From Hydractinia symbiolongicarpus (Eukaryota > Cnidaria > Hydrozoa > Anthoathecata > Hydractiniidae): a stretch of 64,000 nucleotides of DNA. The notes under the pieces are model-generated. The model saw only the letters and a list, made by a program, of their open reading frames with translations, did no database searches and had not been told where the DNA came from. Position 1 is the first letter of the stretch. Each line of letters opens with the position of its first letter. Both the position numbers and the translations under genes were made by a program. Positions 1 to 17,370 of this stretch are shown here, piece by piece. The stretch is taken from contig NC_079884.1 of assembly GCF_029227915.1 (NCBI RefSeq), forward strand, positions 186,001 to 250,000, read 5' to 3'.

Positions 1-1674
1 AACGACGTTATTAGAAAAAAAAAGGGAACCTTTTTTAATTTAATTTATGCTGAATATAATGGTGCGAAAACACACGTTCGGAAAAAGAAGCTATTTTAAA
101 ATGTACGGTGAAAAAAAATTGGTGTGTGTTTATTTCATTATATTTTCTTTTTGGAAAGTTACCATCTCATGAAAATAGCACCATCAAAAAAGTCTTTCAT
201 CAAGCATTCAGAAACAAAAAAATATAAAAAAAATATAAAAGTATTGATAAATTATAAGGGTTTTTCTGATACTACTCATCAAGTGAGTTTTTTCCTTTAC
301 AGTAACCTTAAGATGACAAGAACTACTTGTCTGAAGCAAATAATATTATTATGTATGCTGTAAGGGTATTTGCTTCATTAAACATTCTAAAAAATCAAAA
401 TTTTGGTACAATTAAAAAAAAACAGTAATAGAATATTTTTGTGTTATGTCTTCTCATTTCATGGTGTGTGATTGCTCATGCATGGCTCAAACCATGCTTA
501 AAATAATGTTTCTTAAACCTTATCATATGCCTTAATTATTCTATTTTTCTAATATGGAAAACAATGTAAATTTGCTTTATTTTACCTGACTAAAATATTA
601 TAAATAGAGCATTGTTTTTGTTTGCTGTGCATAATTTATAATAAAAAACTGTGTAAAAATTTACATGTTAATGTCACTGTTAATATGAATACTACTTGAC
701 TTCTTAACATTTACTGAATTATGCCAAATCATAATAGACATTGGCATTAAATAATCTTCTTTCCTATTGCCTTTTACACCAATCAGTTAGGGTCTGCAAA
801 ATTTTAAACTAATCAGGTTTTCTTAGAACAAACTATAAGGCAGAGGCTTTAATTGTTTACTTTAAAACCTCTAAAACAGATACCATATTTATTACTTATA
901 ATGTAACATTTCAATTAAAATTTGAAAAAGTACATTATTTATCACAAGGAACAGATGTGTCCTGAATTTATTTGTGTTTTTATGATTTTTTGTGCTTTAA
1001 AAAAATGAACCTGTCTCCCTAATAATTCTACCTCTCTATTAAATACACCTTTATTTCTAAGATTTAAAATGCCGACCCCGTGGCAGAAACAATGCAGTAA
1101 ATAAAGTAAGACATGTTTATTTTTTTTAATTGACTTTCCTTAATGGTGCAAAATCGCCCTTATGAAAGAAAATTATAACATATACTTTTTTGTTTAATTC
1201 TAAAGGTTACTATAACTAGAAATAAGTACTTAAAGCTCTCACATTTTTTTTCGTTTTTTTTCCAATTGTCATGTTTAACGATTTCCTTGATCAGTCATTC
1301 CCTGTTAAGAAGCGGACCAACGCAAAATAATCGTAAACCGATGGTCTTGCCTTTATAAGCATGGAAGGGAAGTTTGCTAAATTGCTTTTGGAAATCAATA
1401 AATCAGAGCAAAACAAAACAACAAAAAGAAATTGTTGGTATAACTCTTTTGGCCACTAATTATGATAATTATTGTTTATCAGACGGTCTTCCATTTATTA
1501 AAATTTATTTATGACCAGGGTTATTGCATAATTCTTATTGATTCTTTAAAAGGGGAAGAGTGTCCAAAGTGAGACTTTAAAGATAGTTAAAGAACTATAG
1601 AGATAAATAATTTATAAGCATAAAATTCCCCAAAATAATGTACAGACAATTCTTTTTCCATAAGAAAGCGTCTA
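1..1674. other. no gene seen
   Basis: AT-rich sequence with only short, unconvincing reading frames on both strands. Since the GAPVD1 exon at 2883-4022 runs leftward into an intron, this stretch is most simply part of that intron. I looked for further GAPVD1 exons on the minus strand and found none. Confidence 0.5.
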
Positions 1675-2097
1675 CTTTAATTGGAGAAACTTTCGCGAAA
1701 TTTTTTGGATAAACTTTCGCGAATGAAGAAATTGGGAAAATTTCGCGAGATTGACTTTCGCAAATAAAGAAACTCACAAATTTTTGGGAGATAAACTTTC
1801 GAGAACAAGAATTTTTCAGTTAGAAAACACTTCAAAATTCTTAGCATATATAATTGAAAATGTTTTAAATTTTCTTTTTTGAAATAAGATTTCTAAGTAT
1901 TTTGTGCGTTTTTGGTGAAAAATGATAAAATACCTTACTGGATAAACTTTCGCGAATGAAGAAATTCGAAAACTTTCGCGAAATAAACTTTTGCGAATGA
2001 AGAAACTCGCACATTTTCGCGAGATAAACTTTCGCGAAAATGGCGAAAAATCGCAAATTCATGAAAGTTTCTCTCCCGAAAGTTTCTCTAATTAAAG
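1675..2097. mobile_element. MITE rich in TTTCGCGAA motifs
   Basis: The two ends are inverted copies: CTTTAATTGGAGAAACTTTC on the left matches CTTTAATTAGAGAAACTTTC read on the other strand from the right end, and each is bordered by the dinucleotide TA. The interior is a string of degenerate TTTCGCGAA units, many followed by TGAAGAAA. There is no coding capacity. The TA borders fit a Tc1/mariner-type non-autonomous element, but the superfamily is inferred from the ends alone. It lies in the first GAPVD1 intron. Confidence 0.6.
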
Positions 2098-2882
2098 TAA
2101 TTGTTTGAACAAAGGAGTAGCTTTAAAGTGTAAGGCAAAAACAAGGCCAAGCTGTCTTCAAAAACACCATCAAAAGGTAGCTGGGTGTTGTAAAGAACCT
2201 GATTTGATTAAGTTAAAACGTTTAATTCACAGAGAAATCATAGAGAAACTTTCATGTTTTTATCATAGTCTGAACTTTGTTGATATATTTATAAAAAGTA
2301 TTCTGATGGAAATGCAGCTAAACATGTTCTCCCTCATTAATTAAATTCTAGGTGATGACATGTAATCACCAAGATTGTGGTCGACTATGCCATATGTATA
2401 TGAACGTGTGAATCATGCAATGAATTGCAATGGTGGCTCTGTGAGAGAGAATTTAGGGTGAGTTTGCTATTTCGGTAAAACATTTGGACATGTTATGATC
2501 TTCAATTTTCAATAAAGTTTTCAGGATGTTTTTTACGTATATCTTTCGGTTTTTACAATAAAAAAGGAACCTCAAAAAAATTGCGAGCAAGGTGATTACA
2601 CAGTGTATCACATAATCAAAAAAATAAATTGTATAGTAAACTTCAATCTTAAGAAAATCTCTTCTTCTTACACATTGGTTACCAAGAGGGACTCAGGACA
2701 CTAGAGTCCTTACTGCTGACTCTTTTAAACTGCACATTGAATTTAAATATAAATGAATACATACATTATATATTTAAGCAAAATAATTTCTAAATAATTT
2801 TGGGTCAAAATTTAAAATCAACCCCAATTTGCAATTATTTAATTTTTTTTTTTTTTTTAAATAATCATAACAGATTATATAC
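2098..2882. other. GAPVD1 intron, no further feature
   Basis: AT-rich sequence directly downstream (on the minus strand) of the GAPVD1 splice donor. A 79-codon plus-strand frame at 2105-2344 has a cysteine/histidine-rich start, but I could not link it to any family and it lacks splice context. Confidence 0.4.
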
Positions 2883-4022
2883 CTGATCAAATCTTTCCAA
2901 AACAACTTTAAATTTTTCATCTTTTAATCCACATTCCAGAAGTGCTAATGAACGTAATATGCTGGCAACCTGACTTAAGTTGTGCCTTGCAGTCTCACTG
3001 ATATCAGCATCTGAGTTAATTCCATATGGTTCTGGATTAATTATAGCTGGACATATAAAATAACTCATGATCATGTAAGCTATTATGGCTTTTGCATTTG
3101 CACTGGGTAATTTCATTTTTAAAATCATGCCCTGGTACAGTTGACCTATTGCCCATCGTAAACTTTGTGGAAAACAATATATTTTATCATGCAAACTTTT
3201 TAAAAATTTCTTGCATAGATTAATTAGGTGGTTATGCAATGTGTTCATATGATCTTTTATTTTACTGTTTGATGAGGCAGTGCCTGGTTTGCCAAATTTA
3301 TCCATTATAGCTTTTGGTGGTATTCTTACTAGCACTTTGGAAACTTCGACATCTAAGAATATAGCATCATCAACAATTACTTGCATCACAGTCCCATGCA
3401 AGGCAGCAGTTAAATATAGCTTTGACGAAAAGAGCATTTCTGAGAATAATGTCAAAACACAGGCAAATGCATTTTCTGTTGATCTCTTGCCACAGAAAAA
3501 CGAAAGCAAATCCTCACATGTCAAAACTTGAAGAGACATAAGTTCTTTTAATATCTTTAAAACTGCAACTTCATCCTTTCTCTGTGAGCAACTTCCGTAA
3601 AGAGAAGATATAAGTAACCGAGTTAGATGTCTTGTTGTAGTTTTTATTCGTTTTGTATCACAGTAATCTAATATCATTGCAACTAATTTTGGATTTTGCT
3701 TAAGAGTAAAAAGGAACTCTCCATACTTTCCATCCTCGTAATTTAAAGCACTTGACGCATCCTCGAACTTCACAGACTCTATGATTCTGGAAGTTGTGCT
3801 GCAGTCAGAAGGGTTAATTTTAGCATTCACTAAGCGATCTACATTTATCCATTGATGTCTTGTCTTCCATTCCAGATAGAATAAGTTCTGGCTTAGACTA
3901 GTTACTTTATCGTTTAATTTGCGAAGTTGTTCTTTTTCTTGTTTTACAAATAGTCTCTCCTCTTTTAGCCTTTTTTGCAAGGTGAGAAATCTACATTTCC
4001 TCTTCTCCACTTCGTCCGCCAT
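2883..4022 (-). CDS. GAPVD1: GAPVD1 (GAPex-5) first coding exon, partial
   Basis: GAPVD1 is a Ras-GAP and Rab5 guanine-exchange protein of endosomes and the plasma membrane. This exon encodes about 380 residues that follow the N-terminal part of vertebrate GAPVD1. A basic, helical lead (LKEERLFVKQEKEQLRKLN) is followed by YGEFLFTLKQNPKLVA and the RasGAP core, with LFSEMLFSSKLYLTAALH, YCFPQSLRWAIGQLYQ and the hallmark FICPAIINPEPYGI segment. The start ATG (4020-4022) opens the frame with an MADEVEKRK N-terminus. The exon ends at the donor CAG|GTATAT (2881-2883). The C-terminal VPS9 exons are not seen and must lie left of the window, so the first intron exceeds 2.8 kb. Identification rests on recalled family sequence and is strong. 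Confidence 0.88.
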
Positions 4023-5820
4023 GTTCTCTTTCCCTTTAAATTTCCCCTGGCCACATTATCTATTGTGAAATATAAAGCGCTTTGCTTTTTCCAAACTTAA
4101 CTAGTGTGACCAATTTAACCAATAAAATACGGAACAACAGGAATCAAATATGATGTTGTGGAAACTGGTCGGGGGCTGGGGGGTTTCAGCAAAGGGGACA
4201 ATGTTGGCACCTTTGAGAGTCATAATAAAAGCAGACACTACAAGTTTACTCCAATTTTTTCTCACCCTACCTTTCCCGAATTATTTGCAAAATTCTAGTA
4301 GTAGTGGAGGCACAAATTTTGCTTACATTTTTCCTATATATTATAAAAAATCCTGGCAAAGTGGAGATCCTGAACAGAGTCGAGGTTAAAATTTTGCTAA
4401 GTTTCCGAACTGAAGAATTTCTGCTATTTCGTTGGTGGTCTCCAATTCTGCTTCTCAAGATAGTTTTTTTTTAATATGGCCACGGTCAATCTAAGCATAT
4501 GTTTTCCTACATCAACTGGCAAAACATTACTTCACAAGAAGAAAAAAACTAGTTGAAACTATAAACATGTACTATTACTTTCACTAAAATATTAAAATAA
4601 TTTTTTTACAGGTAGATCTATATTAAAAAATGTCACTTCACAAATTGACTGTTGCGTAGTCGAAAAAAGACGTAGGAAGATTAAGCATTTTCTGTTTCAT
4701 AATTCAACAAGTAAACAAGACGAGCTCTACATTTGAATTTTTTTTATATTCTTATAGTTTTCAGTTGAAAGCAACAATAAACTTACATGTTAAGAAATAA
4801 AAGAAGTTCACAAGTATGCACCTCAACGAAGGGAAGACGGCAACTGAGCATTGTTGTACGCAAAAACGAGGGAGTGGACTCTTTTTTTCACAAAGATTGA
4901 AAAAAAGAACTCAGGTTGACTAGGAGACCCATATTGCTAAGAACACCGTATATTTAATTTTACCAAAAAGCAAAAAATGTTATGAATTTTTTTTTTGTTT
5001 CTTTCCATAGATTTTAAATTTGATAAAAAACACCTTTAATCTATACAAAAATAAGATGTTGTTAATTACATATCAGCTCACTTGATTTTAAAAACTAACA
5101 AATTTTAAAAATAAAAATACGATATTTATATACACAAGTTAAACAGTTTTTTTTAAATTCAGTCGTCAATTCAAGTAATTGAAAATACGCTATATATAAA
5201 AGCTTATTTATTTAAAAAAGAAAACAAAAACATTCAGATACAATAATCACCAACCAGCGCCAAATATTGATCTTAAATTACAGAACATGACATTTGTGGT
5301 GACATAAAAACACACATGCCGTTCTTTCAGAAGACAAGGTTAAAAACTTGATCCCATAAAATGTCAGAAGAAACATTAATTGTATTCGCTAAGCTATACA
5401 GCCGGCTACCGATATCTGGAATACACAGCATCTCAGCTTCAGTATATGAAAAAAATATTTTCAGCAAACAATTTCTTCATATCTCGAACAGTTTTCCTGA
5501 ACTCGTTAGAGTTTGAGACATCACAAGTTGACCGTACGGCAACCTTTGCACTATTAATTCATATTCAAACCAAAACATCGAGTCTTCAAGAAGTAAAGAT
5601 CATCACACACCATAGAGTCCAATAAGTCACTGCAATTCCTAAAATTAAGTAGCATGGTTTAGGACTTCAACAGGTGTGATACCAAAATGGAGTCCAAGGA
5701 TATAGTGACACTTTTTCCTAATACATAGCGAAATAAAAGACGGCTCATGACTTTTAATACTTTTAATAAGATCCAGGGGATTCAATCAAGAATCAACTTA
5801 CAATATTCGTAAAACTTGTA
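4023..5820. other. GAPVD1 upstream region and pbx 3' UTR
   Basis: This 1.8-kb spacer separates two minus-strand genes. The part near 4023-4100 should hold the GAPVD1 promoter and 5' UTR; the part below 5820 should hold the pbx 3' UTR. A TTTATT (minus-strand AATAAA) near 5205 is a possible pbx poly(A) signal, unverified. No other gene is visible. Confidence 0.4.
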
Positions 5821-9759
<3,939 letters not shown>

Positions 9760-11864
9760 GCTACAGTTACGATACTTGAATTTCTATATCCATCAACTCA
9801 ATAATTTTTTAATAATTTGACGTTATTTTATATCTAAAATGAACAAACAGTTTTTACTAGAAGCACAGTCTGTTTAAGAGCATGGCGGCTTCTTTATTAC
9901 CTTTATGACAACAAATAATTACCAAAAACCGGATAGACCTTAAACATAAACCATCATGTAAACAAGCACTAATTGACCATCTAAAGCACCGGCCACACCA
10001 GAATGTCATTAGCACACAAAAACAAACATTTTCTTTTTAAATCATTAACACTGTGGTCAATGAAACACAATACTGGGAAGACTCAAAAGAATTTAGTCTA
10101 GACACATGATACCTTTTATTACATTTTATGGTTTACCACAAAGTAGTGAGATAATTTGCAATGTTCATTCATTTCTAAACACCAAAATTTTTTTAAAACA
10201 TATTGCTGGAAAACTCCTGTAAATATTAGGAGTTCCCATAATAAAACCATAAATTCACAATTTCTACAAAGCATTGATGAAAAACGGAAGCTCTGAAATT
10301 AATTAAAGTAGATTATACAACACCACAAAGTCAATTGATAAAAAATTAACAACAGGATATAAAGATGATCTTTATTGTAAGTTTAACCACATGTTTAAAA
10401 TAAACTGCACATTGTTTTCTTTCTTTCCAATGTGTGGCAGTATTAACCAAAACAGTAACTTACTAACATAGATAAATTACATTCTAGGATGCCAAACAAA
10501 AAAAAGGTCAGTTAGTTAGAGTGTGGTTCACAGTCTAACAAGAGTATAATTAACTGGGTAATAGTTAGACAATAGGGATCTTACTATAGCCTTGGGACAC
10601 CAAAATAACATTGGTTTAAAGCTGACACAAATATTGTAGAGAAAGAGATAAATTTAAACAAATTGAATCCATTAAACAAATTAGTAACTCATTGAATAGT
10701 GTCTATTTCTGACCTCTTCACTAATTTGTTTTAGGCAGGCTTCTATTTCTTTTATACTGAACTTTCTAAAAAATGGTAGTCAAACAAACTGCATCGTTTT
10801 ACCAACCTTGTTCAAATAAGCATATAAGAATTAGAAAAAAATATATACTATATAAAGAAAAAAAACAAGGCATAAGTTCCTATTGACACAGCAAAAACTT
10901 TTATTGGGTACTTAATGTGCTTAAAACATAAAAAAGGTTAAAAATACAAAAATGGTAAGCATTGTAGCTCTCACAAAGTTTTGTTAGTCTATTAACTTAA
11001 AAATTGTATCACCAAGCCTCATCTATACTTTTTATCTTTTAAAAAAATAAGTAAGCTATATTGAACCATACATACTAACCTTTCTGTCATTTTTTTAGGA
11101 AGTTACATAATATGTAATAACTTATTTTCCATGAAACAAAAACAAAAACAAATCCAACTTTTTGACACTTCTCAAGTTATAAATTACTAATATTTTTATA
11201 AGCAAAAAGTTCATGGGCTAAATGTTTGCATACTGTAATCAATTGAATGCAAGATAGGCTAATCAATGACAATTTCTGCATACCAGCAGGATAACCATGA
11301 CATTTAAATATCCTCCTCAAAATTTTATAGTGATACCAATATACATATGGATATGCAAGTATCACATTAATACAATAATTACAAAACAGTAATACCTAAA
11401 AAATTGGAGAACATAAATAACTTTAAATACCAAATTCTTAGCAGCATGAAACACTAACATAAATTTATACTTCTGTAAAGCTTTTCTTACTTTTACAATT
11501 TCAAAGTTTTACAGTACAGAATTTACAGTATACCTACATTAAATATCTATAATATAGTTCAGTTTAGACTGAGACATGAAACAGGGTTTGTTTGTTTTAA
11601 TTAAAGAAAGATATGAAAACAAAACATGTACTTAAAACCAATTGTAGGTGTAATACCTCCTAAGCATATAATTGCTTTTTAACAAGCCATTGTCTGATAT
11701 AAAAATAACTTTTAAAAGATACACCAACAAATTAAATAGATGTACGTAATGTCTTAACTATAACTATAGCTAGCCCCTGCACTAAAGAAACACAATTTCA
11801 AGACAAAAAAGACTCAAGTGTTTAGATATATTCTAGAAATCATGAAGTTTGAACATTGACATAC
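9760..11864. other. pbx upstream region, no gene seen
   Basis: Very AT-rich. It separates the pbx start from the bL28m stop, both on the minus strand, so it must hold the pbx promoter and 5' UTR and the bL28m 3' UTR. I see no coding pattern, tRNA or clear repeat. Confidence 0.5.
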
Positions 11865-13355
11865 TTAACAGAATATTGTGTGTCTTCTTGGTCCTTTCCA
11901 ATCAAAATAGAATCTATTTGTGTAGTTTCTTGGTATCCAGACATGTTTACTAACTATTCTGGGTTTTATTTCTTCTTTTATCTCCTCAAGAGACTTTTCA
12001 CCATAGTTTAACATTCTCTGAACAGTTTCCATTTTTCTCTTTAAGGCTAGTGCATAATTGGAAACTAAAACTTTATCTGGTGTGTTAAGGATGTAATTAT
12101 CAAATCCACCAGCATGGTCTATTTGTCGGACAGCTTTCATTGTGAAGGAGCATTTTATTTTTTCATCAAGCAAGTCACTGTAGTACTCTCTATCAAAAAC
12201 ATTTGGCTTCCAAAATCTTTTTGTTCTATGAAAGAAAACATGAAAAGTAATAAAAAAAAAAGGATTTTGTTTACCGCAAACTGCACTACTACACTTCATG
12301 AAACACTTCTGTCTTGTTTTTATTGCCTTGACCATGTATTGATCTTTGCCGGATGTAGACAAAACTTTATGGTGTAGGTAAATTTAAAATGACAACTTCA
12401 CAACATTGCGTAAGTTTAAAATCAACAAAAGAAAAAATTCTTTTTGTAATTAATAAACATGATTTTGTTTTAATAAGTTTGGAATCAATAAAAGGTTATT
12501 ATTAATTGTAAAGAAATCAAGGCAACTACTAAAAATAAATTATAAACTTTTATAAAAGTAAAAGAAATTTATAGAGTCAAGTTGACACTTCAATTTAACC
12601 CTAACAAACATCAACAGTACAGTCTGCAGGGAGATTTCGCATGACAACGTTTAATTTCGAACCTGTAAATTAGGTTTCAGGGCACCTAACCTCTCCCATG
12701 TTCTGGCTAAAATTATAATTTGTTGCAGTTATATGCAATATTCTCTGTCATTCTTTTTGATTCATCAGTAAGCAAAAGACTGAAAGCATGAGGAACGGTG
12801 GCCAATTTGATATTTTCTGAACATATACCATCTCCTATCCCTTGAATCGAAGTATTTTATTGTACTAAGAGTGTAGTACAAATGGTACACTAAGATCTAT
12901 AGGACCTCTTTCTAAATGACTGTCCTGATCTTGTCATAAATAAAATCATTAAATTCTAAATTAAACTCACATTTACGCAGTGAATTACATAAAAAGGTCA
13001 AGAGTATGTTGTATTTTTTTTGACTCTGAATGCTACAAATAAGTATTTTCTTAGTTTTTAAACAATTTAGGGCCTGTTATAAAGCCTATTATGACTTGTC
13101 CTCAGGACCTATAACACCCTTCCCAAAACACCTGCCTTTAGACCTAACATAAAAATTCTAACACCCTGTCACATGACAGTGAAATTAGGTCATAACTCAC
13201 TTTTTACCAGAAAAAGTTTCAATAAAACCAGATTTCACACCAGCACCATGCCATATTCCTGCATTATTTTCTGGAGAAATGTATCCAACTCTGGTTTCTA
13301 ACCCAACACGTTTTCTTCTGGCTAGATTGATAAACAACAAACCAAGTCTTACCAT
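11865..13355 (-). CDS. MRPL28: mitochondrial ribosomal protein bL28m
   Basis: A large-subunit protein of the mitochondrial ribosome. Two coding exons (13201-13355 and 11865-12225) join in frame at a GTGAGT donor and a TTTCATAG acceptor to give 171 residues. The core KRFWKPNVFDREYYSDLLDE, FTMKAVRQIDHAGGFDNYIL and NTPDKVLVSNYALALKRKM tracks animal MRPL28 (human form [20 protein letters not shown]). The N-terminus MVRLGLLFINLARRKR is hydrophobic and arginine-rich, as expected of a mitochondrial presequence. The protein is shorter than human MRPL28 (about 256 residues), mainly at the C-terminus, which ends shortly after a tryptophan/tyrosine-rich stretch. The sequence immediately upstream of the ATG is ATATAG|G, so a spliced 5' leader is likely. 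Confidence 0.88.
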
Positions 13356-13356
13356 C

Positions 13357-16300
13357 CTATATTTTTTTAATATAAAAACTATAAAATCAAAACAGAATAT
13401 TATTATCATCTTAGGCAGTTATGTAGTTGTGTTGTTGCTATACTAGCACTGTGTCTGCACATTAAGCAGAGACATGGAAAAAAATTGTTAAAAATGGAAA
13501 TTTTGTCAAAATATTTACTAACTTCAATAAATGCCTTAGATAAAATCAATGATGAATAAACATAAAGACATTTGCATCTTGCAGATATTTTTTAATGACT
13601 CAACCCTAATTAAATTTACATCAGATTTTCTATTTTAGGCTTCTTAAGGAAGATATTGGTAATGTCAGCTGCCAAAAGCACACTTCAAGTGTTTTTGTCA
13701 CAATTTAGGTGTCAGGCCTATCAATAAGAAAATAACACCAAAGCAATAAATCGCTTACCCAAGGTTACAATAATTTTAACTGGGCGAGCAATCTAAATAA
13801 ATAGAATAAGTTGAAAAATGCATATTTTATTACAAAGTCTTTTTTATCAATTTTATTTTATCTTTTTATATAAATTTTGGTTCTTTTTTACTGTAAATAA
13901 TAGAAAGGAGTCATTGATTTCCATGTGAGATTAATTGATATTGCTGAGCCAAAAAAACCTTTTTGGAATTGGGAGAGCAATTAATGGCTGAGGTAGTTTC
14001 TCATTTCTCAGATTTGGCAAGGCTTTGTGTGAGCAAGAGCAATGGCTCTCCCCTTATTGATTGGCCTGACGTGTACTACATTGGTCATTTTTTTGTTCTA
14101 TCAATAGCATATGTTAAACAATTTGTGTTTGGGGTGTGTGCAGCTTGCTTTTGAAAAAAAAATTTGGGGTAAGCTTGCATAGGCTCTATATGTTTACTCA
14201 CAAAATTTAATTGCAAACCGACATGCAGATCCCAAGTTATGGGGTCCTCAGCAAAACAATTAAGAGGCCTGGGATGAGCAAACAAGTGTCATTTGGTCAA
14301 AAAAAAATTATGTTAATCAATTCAGCTTTATAATATCTATGCATTGATAAAGTTTGATGGCAAATACCTTAACAGGTCTAAAATTAATGATGACAGAAAA
14401 TGTCAAAATTTGCTAATGCAATATAATTAATCTGAAATTCTTTACATGTGAATATCTTGAGAATGAAAAAAATTGAAGCTTAAATGCAGCCTCCATAAAA
14501 TGATAAGTGTATGCACAAAGCTTGATTGTTTGACACTAAAAACTACAGAAATAGCTAAAAAATAACTAAAAACTAATACTATAAGGTGTCTGCGGGTCAC
14601 AAATGCAGAACTACTATGCCTATAGGTGATGAAACTTGATAACCTATAGAAAGTCTTAATACAACAGATTTAAGTTTTAATTTAATGGTGTCATGGGGAT
14701 CAGAAATGAGGCTACTTTCCATATTTTGCAATAAATCTAATTTTTCAAGCATTACTGATGACAATATGGCATTAAAATTTTTGGTAGAGTTATTCATAAT
14801 AACTTTATAACTTTCTGTATTTAAATGTAGTGTGTTTTGTGCTTCCTAAGCAGACGAATCTTGAATCACCCCTATAAAATATTACTTTTTCAAGGTGCAG
14901 GGTTGTAATTAGTTCCTTTTCTCTTTTTTTTCTTTTTCTTCCTTTTCTCTAATTTACTTGTTGTTTTTCTTTTTTTCCCATTTTCCTCTCTTTCATTTCC
15001 AAATATTCCACTATACAGTTTGTCAGTCCTTCAATGTTCTAATTTCTTTTGTTTTCTCTGGGGATTCATTCTTGATTTCTTGTTATATCCTCTGTTTTAC
15101 TTTGATACATCGATTGAATGTTTTTTCTTTCCTTTTCCCCATCCTTTTTGTCTTTCTTTTCTTAAGTTATTGCCTATATCAACCATTTTTTATGTATATA
15201 CATCTTATTATCTTCCTAGCTTTTTTGATTCTGACTTCCTTCAGGAGAAACTTTATCTTGTATTTCTGTCCTTACTGATCTGTTAATTTACTAAAATCTA
15301 TTATTTTCGTCTTGATGTGCCATACATGTCCCTGAATTTATTCTTTAATTCTTTTTATCCATTCACTCTTTTTCATTTCAGTTGCCCAACCTTATAAACT
15401 TTCTCAATACTGCTACAACACAGTTGTGGTACGTACACAGTGCCATGCTTTACTACACTATCTGCTATTTAGTTTGACCATATGGTCTTCCTTATTCTTG
15501 TTCTTTTATTTATCTGGTATACCAAAGCCGCCTCTCTCTCTCTCTTGTCCCATTCCCCATTAAAATCTCCAATGCAATCAAGCAACAATTTATAAAAGAC
15601 CTTTTGTGCACCTATGAACACAGTGTTTTTCTTCAGCTTTTTTTGTTTTTTAATATTGCCTGCAAAACCAATCAGTTGTCATTCGTAGAACCATTTTTTC
15701 TGTCCCCTATTTTAATTATATGCTGATGTTCATTTTGTTATATTCTTCCATTTTTCAAACACCTTTTTAATGAAAACTTTTGATACCCCTCCAAATATTG
15801 ACTTGATTTCTTCTAGTATATATATCTTATTTGCAATGCTACCACCATTTACATTCCTTCCTCTAAAATAATCTCATTCCTCTACCCTTTGCTGTCTCCT
15901 GCTTTTTTCCTCTTCAATTTTCTTAACTTTTGTCAGTTATATTTTTATTAGTTCTTCTTTTTCCCCCTTTTTAAATAATAAATCGATTTTCTCCAATTAG
16001 GTAGTTTATGAGGTTGCTGTAAAATAACTTATAAACTTTTAATTTTTCTGGATTCTTGGTGATCTGTCCCTCCTCTCTGTCAATGCTGGTTGTATTTTGT
16101 CCCGTCTATGTAGAAATGTTTCTTCCTTCATCCCTTTGTATTGTTCTTTTGAACTTCCTAACATGCTAATTGTGCCTCTCCTCATACATATGCCTTGTTG
16201 TTGTGTTTTCAGAACTTCACAAGCACTGACACTGATTCCGGCTATAACAGCAATTATTTACATTAAAGACAAACAACTTTTAACACACAGAATATATTTT

Positions 16301-16388
16301 TGGATACTTATTTTGTCACTGAATAAAAATAAAATCCATATACCCAGCTGTTTTTTTTTATAGTTTTCAAAAGGCCACGAGCCATGTG
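13357..16388. other. intergenic, degraded coding-like stretch
   Basis: No intact gene. Between roughly 14890 and 16200 the plus strand is strongly pyrimidine-rich; the minus strand reads as lysine/glutamate-rich pieces interrupted by stops, for example SIFGGVSKVFIKKVFEKWKN and GDFNGEWDKREREAA. That looks like a decayed reading frame, possibly of a mobile element, but I could not name it. A short (CT)n run lies near 15535. Confidence 0.35.
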
Positions 16389-16639
16389 TTAATATTTTGA
16401 CGTGTCTGCATGGCCAGCCCACAGCCGATGATATTTGAAATACTAAATGGCCGGCAGTTTAAAATTTGTATCATGTAATGCTGGCCATCGATTTTCCAAA
16501 CATTAAATGACTGGCAATTATAATTCCCGTATCTCTCATGCCGGTGACTGATATTCCATATATATGTTTGACAGTTTTAGAATTTTTACTTATATATATA
16601 CTATTTTAATATCTTCATCTGTCTTATTTTCAATGTAAA

Positions 16640-16768
16640 ATGGATATACAAAATATTTTATCTTCGAGTGACGATGAAGTTGATTCTTTCAGAAAGAAAT
16701 GCGAGAAGAACGTTCTTGTCAAGAAAAGAAAATTATCAAAACAGCAAAGAAAAAAATGTGAGTTTTAA
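16640..16768 (+). CDS. short ORF in the element, possible first exon
   Basis: A 42-codon frame inside the Mutator-like element. It starts MDIQNILSSSDDEVDSFRKK and then turns very lysine/arginine-rich (KKRKLSKQQRKK), resembling an acidic patch followed by a nuclear localisation signal. Near its end the sequence T|GTGAGT would serve as a splice donor, so this may be the remnant of the first exon of the parent element's protein. No family recognised. Confidence 0.3.
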   Translation: MDIQNILSSSDDEVDSFRKKCEKNVLVKKRKLSKQQRKKCEF

Positions 16769-17025
16769 ACACTCAACTTTGAAAAAATTACCGAAGGCAT
16801 TGAATTGGTTTTGTTTCGTATGTAGAAAGAAATACTCTGAAAAGTAATTTAATATGAAATTGATAAACGGAAAAACAAACTTAATTCCCATATTTTTGTT
16901 TCGTTTATTGTCTTAACAAAACCTTGCGTTAAAAATAAGTGTTTATAAAATATATTGCAACAAACTTTGGGAGTACATATGTAGCAAAAAACAATATAGC
17001 ACAAAATGTCGCCTTTTTAATTACA

Positions 17026-17370
17026 GATAGATAGATGTGCATATTTTACATGGCCAGCCTCACAAATATCGAGGGATATACCCTGTCTATTATTTCCAGG
17101 AGGGGCCATGGCGTAGATGGAGAGTCCTAGAGTATTTAATGCTCATTTTGAGCTACGCAGACCCAATTAGAGCCCGCGCTCTACTAGACAACTCCCGGCA
17201 ACATCCAACGGCCCACACAGTGTGCCATCTTCCCAATTTCCCTCACATGGCTTGGGTTAACCCGGGGCTATGGTAACATTCACTCGCCCATGTTGAATCG
17301 CCGTCAAGAGGAATCGAACCCCGGTCTCCCGCACAGAGTACGAGAGCTATAACCACTAATCTACGGCGCC
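17026..17370 (-). mobile_element. tRNA-derived SINE, copy 1
   Basis: On the minus strand the element begins GGCGCCGTAGATTAGTGGTT and carries a perfect RNA polymerase III B box GGTTCGATTCC about 50 bases in, the layout of a tRNA-derived SINE head. The body follows, and the 3' end is a short (ATCT)n tail. ATTACA flanks both sides (17020-17025 and 17371-17376), a target-site duplication. Two further copies are in this window (17894-18209 and 23201-23561). This copy lies inside the Mutator-like element. Confidence 0.85.

Noticed and set aside
2105-2344. Plus-strand frame with a Cys/His-rich start (SCLQKHHQKVAGCC), reminiscent of an HIT-type zinc finger
   Set aside because: Only part of the cysteine pattern is present, there is no splice context, and it directly abuts a MITE; no family could be supported.
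17290-17370. A tRNA gene on the minus strand (GGCGCC...GGTTCGATTCC)
   Set aside because: The same block occurs three times as the head of a repeat of about 340 bases, lacks a closed acceptor stem, and has target duplications; it is a SINE head, not a functional tRNA.
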